A stretch of 64,000 bases of DNA from Streptomyces ortus (GTDB lineage: Bacteria > Actinomycetota > Actinomycetes > Streptomycetales > Streptomycetaceae), in NCBI RefSeq assembly GCF_026341275.1, contig NZ_JAIFZO010000002.1, positions 1,686,361 to 1,750,360 on the forward strand, given 5' to 3'. The position numbers were made by a program, and so were the translations under genes. Within the stretch, counting starts at the first letter, position 1; each line of letters starts with the position of its first letter. Positions 53,008 to 59,656 of the stretch are shown here, in pieces. The notes under the pieces are model-generated. The model had not been told where the DNA came from. It saw only the letters and a list, made by a program, of their open reading frames with translations, and ran no database searches.

Positions 53008-53687
53008 CGGCCGGACCCGGACGGCGGCTCCTCGCGCACGAGGTGCGGCTGCTGGTGAGCATCGTCCGGTGGGTGGCCCGGCGCCCGCACGACGCCGGGC
53101 CGCGACCGGAGCGGGGGCCGGAACGGGGGCAGGAACGGGGGCAGGAACGGGAGCGGGAACGGGAGCGGGCCTTCGGGTATGCGCGGGGGCAGGGCGCGAT
53201 GATGTTCGGGCTCGGGTTCGTGTGCGTCCTGGAGACCGCCTGCATGGCGGTGCTGCTGCGCGACCACCCCGACGTGCACCGCGTCGTCCTCGCCCTCGAC
53301 CTCTACACGCTGCTGTTCGTCGTCGGTACGCACGCGGCGTCCGTGACCCGTCCGCACATCCTCGGCGACACGGTCCTGCGCGTCCGCCGCGCCGCCCACG
53401 TCGACCTGCGCGTGCCGCTGGCCGCGATCGTCTCCGTACGGCGGGAGTTGGTCACCACGCACGAGCGGACCGAAGGGCGACTGGATCTGGCGGTGGCCGC
53501 GCAGACCACGGTCACCCTCGAACTGGACGCCCCGGTAAGGCACTTCGGCTTGCTCGGGCGTCCCCAGGACGTACGGGTGATCCGGTTCCACGCCGATGAG
53601 TCCGACGTGCTCGTACGCGCGATACGCGACCGCACGCTCACGCGGGAGCGAACAGCACCTTCCCCGACCCCGGGTCGGCCCGGGTGA
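53004..53687 (+). CDS. Hypothetical membrane protein coupled to the MerR gene
   Basis: A 227-residue protein. After a basic start there is an Arg/Glu repeat region (ERGQERGQERERERERA) at about residues 37-53, then two hydrophobic segments near 60-80 and 90-110, then a beta-rich soluble C-terminal half. The layout resembles small integral membrane proteins with a PH-like domain, but I cannot name the family. The start overlaps the MerR stop by four bases. It ends 50 bases past the convergent RNase stop, an overlap of the two 3' ends. Confidence 0.65.
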   Translation: MTAGPGRRLLAHEVRLLVSIVRWVARRPHDAGPRPERGPERGQERGQERERERERAFGYARGQGAMMFGLGFVCVLETACMAVLLRDHPDVHRVVLALDLYTLLFVVGTHAASVTRPHILGDTVLRVRRAAHVDLRVPLAAIVSVRRELVTTHERTEGRLDLAVAAQTTVTLELDAPVRHFGLLGRPQDVRVIRFHADESDVLVRAIRDRTLTRERTAPSPTPGRPG

Positions 53688-55119
53688 GCCGTACCCGCAG
53701 CCGCTCCCCCAGCGGCAGCGTCGTACCGTTCCCGCTCTCGATCCGGGCGACGATCGCCGGAGTCTCCAACTGGACGGTTCCCACAGCGGGTTCGCGTTCC
53801 CGTACGTCCACCACCGTGCCGTCGAAGAGTTCGCCGACGCGGTCCCTGAGCAGGGCCGCCTCGACGATGTCCACACATCCGCGCTCGGCCTGGCCCGCCC
53901 TGCGGGTGCCCTCGGCCATCCGCGCGGGCAGTTCGTCGAGGGCGGCCAGGACCCACTCGGGCGGGGCGGCGCCCGCGGCGGCGGCCAGGGACAGTTCGCC
54001 GGCGTACCGGTCGACGAGGCGGCGCAGCGGTGCCGTGCAGTGGGTGTAGGGCGCGGCGACCGCGGCGTGCGTGGTGAGGTCGGGGACGGCTCCGTCCCGG
54101 AAGACGGTGTAGCCGGCACCCCGCAGCAGTGTCGTGCATTCCTGGAGGAAGGCCGCGTGGTGCGGTCGGTGCGGGTCGAGGGTGCGGATGAGGCGCGCGT
54201 ACGAGACGTGGTGCGGCCAGTCGATGCGCAGCGCGTGCGCGGTACGCCGTAGCCGGCCGACCGCGCCGTCGGGGGCGGCCGGGAGCGTCCGCAGGATGCC
54301 GGTGCCGTGCGCGAGCATCAGCTCGGCGGCGGCCATGCCGGTGAGGAGGGAGATCTGCGCGTTCCAGCCTTCGGCGGGGAGGGGGGCGCGGTAGACGAGT
54401 TCGTACGGGCCCTCGTGGTCGTCGGCACCCTCGTGACCGTCGGAGCGGTCGGTGATCTCCTGCTCGGGGACGTTGAGGGAGATGCCGCCGCGGTCCACCT
54501 CCCGTTGTTCGCGCAGGAGCCCGATGTCCCGGAGGAGGGCGAGGGGCTCCTCGGCCGTGCCCGCGTCGATCCGCCGCTGTACGCCCTCGTAGTGGAGCTT
54601 GGCCCGGCTGCGGACCAGGGCACGGCGTACGTCGGTCGCGGTCGGGCTGCCGTCCGCGTCCAGGTCGATCGTCCACAGGACGGCAGGACGGGTCTCGTCC
54701 GGGAGCAGGCTCGCGGCGCCCTCGCTCAGCACCGGCGGGTGCAGCGGGGTCCTCCCGTCCGGGAAGTACAGCGTGGTGACCCGGCGGTGGGCCTCGGCGT
54801 CCAGGGCTGCGCCGGGTACGACGAAGGCGGCGACGTCGGCGATCGCGTACCGCACCCGGTAGCCGTGGGGGCGGCGGGAGAGGTGCATGGCCTGGTCGAG
54901 GTCGGTGGAGGTGGGCGGATCGACGGTGAAGAAGGGGATGTCCGTCGCGTCGTGGTCCGGCGGCGCCGGGGCGCGGGCGGCGCGTTCGGCCTCGGCGAGC
55001 ACGTCCGGCGGGAAGTCCTCCGGGACCTCCGGGACACCGAGTTCGGTGCGCAGGGCGCGCAGCGCGGCCCGCAACGGGGTCTCGGCTGCGCCGGTCGCTC
55101 GTATCTGGCGGCGGGGCAC
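53638..55119 (-). CDS. RNB-domain ribonuclease
   Basis: A 493-residue RNase II/R-family exoribonuclease. The RNB catalytic core has FFTVDPPTSTDLDQAMHLS near residue 67, with the metal-binding aspartates, then YAIADVAAFV and LYFPDGRTPLHPPVLS. HCTAPLRRLVDRY near 370 is the substrate-clamping region. It lacks the N-terminal cold-shock domains and full S1 domain of RNase R, as is usual for the short actinobacterial form. The start is GTG 55119. It degrades RNA 3' to 5' in the cytoplasm. Confidence 0.85.
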   Translation of the reverse strand: MPRRQIRATGAAETPLRAALRALRTELGVPEVPEDFPPDVLAEAERAARAPAPPDHDATDIPFFTVDPPTSTDLDQAMHLSRRPHGYRVRYAIADVAAFVVPGAALDAEAHRRVTTLYFPDGRTPLHPPVLSEGAASLLPDETRPAVLWTIDLDADGSPTATDVRRALVRSRAKLHYEGVQRRIDAGTAEEPLALLRDIGLLREQREVDRGGISLNVPEQEITDRSDGHEGADDHEGPYELVYRAPLPAEGWNAQISLLTGMAAAELMLAHGTGILRTLPAAPDGAVGRLRRTAHALRIDWPHHVSYARLIRTLDPHRPHHAAFLQECTTLLRGAGYTVFRDGAVPDLTTHAAVAAPYTHCTAPLRRLVDRYAGELSLAAAAGAAPPEWVLAALDELPARMAEGTRRAGQAERGCVDIVEAALLRDRVGELFDGTVVDVREREPAVGTVQLETPAIVARIESGNGTTLPLGERLRVRLTRADPGSGKVLFAPA

Positions 55120-55238
55120 ACGACGAGCGTAGGACGGGGTGGGGCGGGCGGCACCCCGTAGGCTGGCGGGTGGCTCCGCGTACGTATCGAGAGCCCCGTA
55201 GCGAAAGCACCGTATCGAAAGTCCCAGGGAGAACCGCC

Positions 55239-56042
55239 GTGCTCGTGTTGTTGCCGCCGTCCGAAGGAAAGGCTCCCTCCGGGCGGGGCGCGCCGTTGAA
55301 GCCGGAGTCGCTGTCGTTGCCGGGGCTCGCCGAGGCGCGGCAGGCGGTGCTCGACGAGCTGGTCGAGCTGTGCGCTGCCGACGAGGAGAAGGCGCGCGAG
55401 GTGCTCGGGCTGAGCGAGGGCCTGCGCGGCGAGGTCGCCAAGAACACGGAGCTGCGGACCGCGGGGGCCCGGCCCGCCGGGGAGATCTACACGGGTGTGC
55501 TGTACGACGCACTGGACCTGGCCTCCCTCGACACGGCGGGGAAGCGGCGGGCGGGGCGTTCGCTGCTCGTCTTCTCCGGGCTGTGGGGCGCGGTCCGGGT
55601 GACGGACCGGATTCCCTCGTACCGCTGCTCGATGGGGGTGCGGCTGCCCGGCCTCGGGGCGCTGAGTTCGCACTGGCGTGCGCCGATGGCCGCCGTGCTG
55701 CCGGAGGTCGCCGGGAGCGGGCTCGTACTGGACCTGCGGTCGGCGGCGTACGCGGGCGCGTGGAAGCCGAAGGGGGAGGTCGCGGGGCGTACGGCGAGCG
55801 TACGGGTGCTGCACGCGCCGACCCGGAAGGTCGTCAGCCACTTCAACAAGGCGACCAAGGGGCGGATCGTACGAAGCCTCATGGAGACCGGGGTTGTGCC
55901 GTCGGGTCCGGCGGAGCTGGTGGAGGCGTTGCGGGATCTCGGGTACGTGGTGGAGGTCGCGGGGACGGGAACGGGAACGGGCGGTACGGCGGGGGCGGGC
56001 AAGCCGTGGATGCTGGATGTGTTGGTGGACGAGGTCCACTGA
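55239..56042 (+). CDS. yaaA: YaaA/DUF328-family peroxide stress protein
   Basis: A 267-residue protein with the family start VLLPPSEGKAPSG, then YTGVLYDALDLASL, a GLWGAVRVTDRIPSYRCSMGVRLPG centre and HFNKATKGRIVR near the end. YaaA in E. coli limits iron and protects DNA under peroxide stress. GTG 55239 follows AGGGAG. A Gly/Thr stretch near residue 247 is a local low-complexity insertion. Confidence 0.85.
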   Translation: MLVLLPPSEGKAPSGRGAPLKPESLSLPGLAEARQAVLDELVELCAADEEKAREVLGLSEGLRGEVAKNTELRTAGARPAGEIYTGVLYDALDLASLDTAGKRRAGRSLLVFSGLWGAVRVTDRIPSYRCSMGVRLPGLGALSSHWRAPMAAVLPEVAGSGLVLDLRSAAYAGAWKPKGEVAGRTASVRVLHAPTRKVVSHFNKATKGRIVRSLMETGVVPSGPAELVEALRDLGYVVEVAGTGTGTGGTAGAGKPWMLDVLVDEVH

Positions 56043-56063
56043 GCACTGTCGGCCGCCGGCCAC

Positions 56064-56091
56064 TAGCCATTAGCCATTAGCCATTAGCCAT
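56064..56091. repeat. Tandem heptamer (TAGCCAT)x4
   Basis: Four perfect consecutive copies of TAGCCAT between the yaaA-like gene and the aldolase gene. The AT-containing unit is unlike the surroundings. A slippage-prone microsatellite; no function evident. Confidence 0.9.
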
Positions 56092-56153
56092 TCACGGTTG
56101 CAGCATACGCAACGACCTTTGCGCATGCTGCGCGCTGCGGGCAGGATGACGGC

Positions 56154-56810
56154 ATGTCGCCTTCGCCGCTGCCCCCGTCGTCCTCGCCGTCGTCCCTTCC
56201 CGTGCTCGAACTCGCGCCCGTGGTGCCGGTGGTCGTCGTCGAGGACGTCGCGGACGCCGTTCCGCTGGCGCGGGCGCTCGTCGCGGGCGGGCTGCCGGCG
56301 ATCGAGGTGACACTGCGGACGCCGGTGGCGCTCGACGCGATCCGGGCGATCGCGGACGGGGTGCCGGACGCGGTGGTCGGCGCTGGCACGGTCATCTCCC
56401 CCGCCCAGGTGTCGGACTCCGTGGCCGCCGGGGCGCGTTTCCTCGTCAGCCCCGGGTGGACGGACGTGCTCCTCGACGCGATGAAGGCGTCCGGGGTGCC
56501 GTTCCTGCCGGGGGTGTCGACGACGTCGGAGGTCGTGGCGCTGCTGGAGCGCGGGGTGCGTGAGATGAAGTTCTTCCCGGCGCAGGCGGCCGGCGGCACG
56601 GCGTATCTCAAGTCGCTGGCCGGGCCGCTTCCACAGGCCCGCTTCTGCCCGACAGGGGGGATCGGTCCCGCCGTCGCCCCCGAGTACCTCGCGCTGCCGA
56701 ACGTCCTCTGCGTGGGCGGAAGCTGGATGCTGCCGCCGGACGCGATCGCCGCCGGCGACTGGCCCCGAGTGGAGAAGCTCGCGCGAGAGGCGGCGGGGTT
56801 GCGCCCGTAG
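56154..56810 (+). CDS. eda: KDPG/KHG aldolase
   Basis: A 218-residue TIM-barrel aldolase. The catalytic Glu is in AIEVTLRTP near residue 52, the PGWTD phosphate loop is near 98, the Schiff-base Lys is in REMKFFPAQAAGG near 139, and PTGGIG is near 165. It splits 2-keto-3-deoxy-6-phosphogluconate to pyruvate and glyceraldehyde 3-phosphate. A Ser/Pro-rich start of about 15 residues precedes the fold. Confidence 0.9.
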   Translation: MSPSPLPPSSSPSSLPVLELAPVVPVVVVEDVADAVPLARALVAGGLPAIEVTLRTPVALDAIRAIADGVPDAVVGAGTVISPAQVSDSVAAGARFLVSPGWTDVLLDAMKASGVPFLPGVSTTSEVVALLERGVREMKFFPAQAAGGTAYLKSLAGPLPQARFCPTGGIGPAVAPEYLALPNVLCVGGSWMLPPDAIAAGDWPRVEKLAREAAGLRP

Positions 56811-56824
56811 CCCGTAGGGGCGGC

Positions 56825-56870
56825 CCGGCAGGGGCCCCGTAAGGGGCGCGGGGAACTGCGCGAACGCCCC
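56825..56870 (+). repeat. Dispersed Streptomyces repeat, copy 1
   Basis: GGGGCGCGGGGAACTGCGCG occurs just after the aldolase gene. A second copy in the opposite direction lies at 57695-57720. The sequence is common between Streptomyces genes, and the two copies flank the histidine phosphatase gene as inverted repeats. Confidence 0.75.
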
Positions 56871-56904
56871 CCACCGACCGCGCCCGGCCGACGACAGGCC
56901 CCCT

Positions 56905-56975
56905 TCAGCTCAACTCAGCTCAGTTCAGCGCAACGCAGATCAGTTCAGCTCAACGCAGTTCAGCTCAGCGCAGAC
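56905..56975. repeat. Degenerate CAGCTCAAC/CAGTTCAGC decamer repeats
   Basis: About seven imperfect copies of a TCAGCTCAAC-like unit overlap the 3' end of the histidine phosphatase gene, so the last codons of that gene may vary in length between strains. Confidence 0.75.
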
Positions 56976-57631
56976 GTCTCGTTGAGCAACCGCACACTCG
57001 CGTTGCCGTCCGCGTAGTACGCCACCTCCGACAGCGACGCCGCCGACAGTTCCATCCGGAACAACGCCTCCGGCGGGGCGCCCAGGGCCAGCCGCACCAG
57101 CGTCTTGATCGGCGTCACGTGCGAGACGACGAGCACCGTGCGGCCCGCGTACTCCGCGACCAGTGCGTCGCGGGCAGCCGCCACCCGCCGGGCGACCGCC
57201 GCGAAACTCTCGCCGCCACCGGTCGGTTCGGCCTCCGGTGAGGCCAGCCAGGCGCCCATGTCGTCTGGATAGCGCTCTCGCACCTCCGCGAAGGTCAGGC
57301 CCTCCCAGGCACCGAAGTCCGTCTCGCGGAGCCCGTCCTCGACCCGTACGTCCAGGTCGAGTCGGGCTGCCGCGAACTCGGCGGTCTCGCGGCAGCGGGC
57401 CAGCGGGGAGGACACGACGGCCTGTACGGTGCCGCGCGCGGCGAGGGCGGTGGCGGTGCGCTCCGCTTGATGGCGGCCGGTGGCCGAGAGGGGTGGGTCG
57501 GTGGCGGCGCCGGTCCCGCTCCCGACTCCACACCCGCTTCCTGAGAAGCGCTTCTGCGGGGTGAGGGGGGTTTCGCCGTGGCGGAGCAGTACGAAGGTGG
57601 TGGGGGTGCCCAGATCCGGGGGGCGGGTCAT
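56960..57631 (-). CDS. Histidine phosphatase-family protein
   Basis: A 223-residue phosphatase of the phosphoglycerate mutase-like superfamily: LLRHGET near residue 15 with the catalytic His, SSPLARCRETAE near 75, and VSHVTPIK near 170 with the second His. In many Streptomyces the same position encodes an RNase H domain fused to this phosphatase; here only the phosphatase part is present. It sits next to the zinc-ribbon and Nif3-like genes on the same strand, a conserved neighbourhood. Confidence 0.85.
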   Translation of the reverse strand: MTRPPDLGTPTTFVLLRHGETPLTPQKRFSGSGCGVGSGTGAATDPPLSATGRHQAERTATALAARGTVQAVVSSPLARCRETAEFAAARLDLDVRVEDGLRETDFGAWEGLTFAEVRERYPDDMGAWLASPEAEPTGGGESFAAVARRVAAARDALVAEYAGRTVLVVSHVTPIKTLVRLALGAPPEALFRMELSAASLSEVAYYADGNASVRLLNETSALS

Positions 57632-57694
57632 GTTTTGGCTGCCTGTACGTCGGTGTCGCGGGGTGGGCGTTACGCCGGCGGCCCGTCGTGGCCG

Positions 57695-57760
57695 GCCGCG
57701 CAGTTCCCCGCGCCCCTGACGGGGCCCTGGCCGAGCACGCCGATCATCGCCCCTGACGGG
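57695..57760 (-). repeat. Dispersed Streptomyces repeat, copy 2 (inverted)
   Basis: CGCGCAGTTCCCCGCGCCCC is the reverse complement of the copy at 56840. It is followed by several GACGGGGCCC units that can form hairpins, so the stretch may also work as a terminator region between the phosphatase and zinc-ribbon genes. Confidence 0.7.
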
Positions 57761-57797
57761 GCCCCGCCTGGGGCCCCGTGGGCCGGGGCGCGGGCGC

Positions 57798-58541
57798 CTA
57801 CAGGCCCGACTCCGACGTACGGATCAGGATGCGGCGGCAGTTCTCGCAGCGGAGGACCTGGTCCGGGGCCGCCGCCTTCACCTCGTTGACCTCGGTGATG
57901 TTGAGCTCCAGACGGCAGCCCTCGCAGCGCCGCTGGTAGAGGCGGGCCGCGCCGACGCCGCCCTGCTGCTCGCGGAGCTTCTCGTAGAGCTTGAGGAGGT
58001 CCGCGGGGACCGAGCCCGCGACGACCTCGCGCTCCTTGGTCAGCGTCGCGCCCTCGCCGTCGAAGGACTCGTAGGACGCGTCCCGGCGGCTCGTCGCGTC
58101 GTCGATCTTCGACTGGACGGACGAGACCCGTCCGGTCAGCTCGGCGACCCGCTCCTGCGCGGACTCGCGGCGCTCCATGATCTCCAGGACGACGTCCTCG
58201 AGGTCACCCTGCCGCTTGGCCAGCGAGGTGATCTCGCGCTGGAGGTTCTCCAGGTCCTTCGGGGAGGTGACGGCGCCGGAGTCCAGCCGCTGCTGGTCGC
58301 GCGAGGCACGCTGGCGCACCTGGTCGACGTCCTGCTCCGCCTTGGTCTGCTCGCGGGAGCAGTCGCTCTCCTCGGTCTGGGCGGCGACGAGCAGGTCACG
58401 CAGTTGCGTGAGGTCCTTGGTCAGCGACTCGATCTCGTCGTGCTCCGGCAGCGAACGCCGCTTGTGGGCGAGCTGCTGGAGGCGGGCGTCGAGGGACTGG
58501 ACGTCGAGAAGTCGGATCTGGTCGGCGGGCGCGGCGTTCAG
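57798..58541 (-). CDS. Zinc-ribbon coiled-coil protein, probable CTG start
   Basis: A 247-residue protein. Residues 10-185 form a long antiparallel coiled coil (heptads rich in Leu, Arg, Glu), and the C-terminus has a zinc ribbon with CEGC and CENC. The family lies beside Nif3-like genes in actinobacteria. The best start is CTG 58541: it overlaps the Nif3-like stop as CTGA and has GGAG seven bases upstream, and the protein then begins NAAPADQIRLLDVQ as homologues do. Earlier in-frame starts would run deep into the upstream gene. Confidence 0.85.
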   Translation of the reverse strand: MNAAPADQIRLLDVQSLDARLQQLAHKRRSLPEHDEIESLTKDLTQLRDLLVAAQTEESDCSREQTKAEQDVDQVRQRASRDQQRLDSGAVTSPKDLENLQREITSLAKRQGDLEDVVLEIMERRESAQERVAELTGRVSSVQSKIDDATSRRDASYESFDGEGATLTKEREVVAGSVPADLLKLYEKLREQQGGVGAARLYQRRCEGCRLELNITEVNEVKAAAPDQVLRCENCRRILIRTSESGL

Positions 58542-59377
58542 TTGGGGGCTCCAGGTGAAGGGGAGTGGGAGTTCCACGGATCGGTGACCGTCTTCGAGAC
58601 ATGGACCCGCAGGTCCCAGCCGTGACGGTCGGAAATCTCGTCGAGCTGGGCTGCGGCCAGCTCGCACCAGGGCCACTCGGTGGCCCAGTGCGCCGCGTCG
58701 AGCAGCGCGAGAGGACTGTGGGCGCGGGCCTCCGACACCGGGTGGTGGCGCAGGTCCGACGTGAGGAAGGCGTCCACGCCCGCGGCGCGTACGTCCTCGA
58801 AGAGGCTGTCGCCGGAGCCGCCGCTGACCGCGACGGTCCGCACGAGCGCGTCCGGGTCGCCGGCCACCCGGATGCCCTGCGCGGTGGCGGGCAGCCGCTC
58901 CGCCGCGCGGGCGGCGAACTCGCGGACGGTGACAGGGTGGTCCAGCTCGCAGACCCGGCCCAGGCCCCGGCGGCCTTCGGGGTCGGCGGGGTCCGGCACC
59001 AGGGGGCGTACGACCCGCAGGTCCAGGGCGCCCGCGAGTGCGTCGCTAACCCCCGGGTCGGCGCGGTCGGCGTTCGTGTGGGCGACGTGCAGCGCGATGT
59101 CGTTCTTGATGAGCGTGTGCACGACCCGGCCCTTGAAGGTGGAGGCCGCCACCGTCGTCGTACCGCGCAGGTAGAGCGGGTGGTGGGTGACCAGCAGGTC
59201 CGCGCCCAGCTTCACGGCCTCGTCCACGATCTTCTGGATTGGGTCGACGGCGAACAGGACACGGGAGACCTCCTGGTCGGGGTCTCCGCAGACCGTCCCG
59301 ACGGCGTCCCATGCCTCCGCGCTCCCAGGGGGCCAGAGGGCGTCGAGCGCGGCGATTGCTTCAGACAGACGGGGCAC
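58538..59377 (-). CDS. Nif3-like dinuclear metal-binding protein
   Basis: A 279-residue Nif3/DUF34 protein. LLVTHHPLYLRG near residue 62 and HVAHTNADRADPGVSDALA near 95 carry the metal-binding His and Asp residues, and TSDLRHHPV and DAAHWATEW near the end supply the rest. The start is GTG 59377 (PRLSEAIAAL). It is coupled by overlap to the zinc-ribbon gene. Its biochemical role is uncertain; members have been called GTP cyclohydrolase I type 2. Confidence 0.88.
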   Translation of the reverse strand: MPRLSEAIAALDALWPPGSAEAWDAVGTVCGDPDQEVSRVLFAVDPIQKIVDEAVKLGADLLVTHHPLYLRGTTTVAASTFKGRVVHTLIKNDIALHVAHTNADRADPGVSDALAGALDLRVVRPLVPDPADPEGRRGLGRVCELDHPVTVREFAARAAERLPATAQGIRVAGDPDALVRTVAVSGGSGDSLFEDVRAAGVDAFLTSDLRHHPVSEARAHSPLALLDAAHWATEWPWCELAAAQLDEISDRHGWDLRVHVSKTVTDPWNSHSPSPGAPN

Positions 59378-59656
59378 GAACAAAAGGCTACCTGCCTTGT
59401 GTCCGTGCCCTACCGGTCGCGGGTACCGGACCTGCGGAGGCCGGGGCCCGGCCGGGACACCGGGTGACGACGGCGTCGCGGCGCAGGTCGTATGCGGGGC
59501 GGCCTCATCGCCGGTACCTCCGTTCCCGTCGAGCACACGCGCCCCCGTTCCCTCAGGCGAATCGGAAGGCGGCCACTCTTATGTGTGAAGGGGCTGCCCG
59601 CAGGTCCCACGTCTGTGCGTGCGAAAACTAGTTTCGTCGCCGGAGGTGACCGAACG

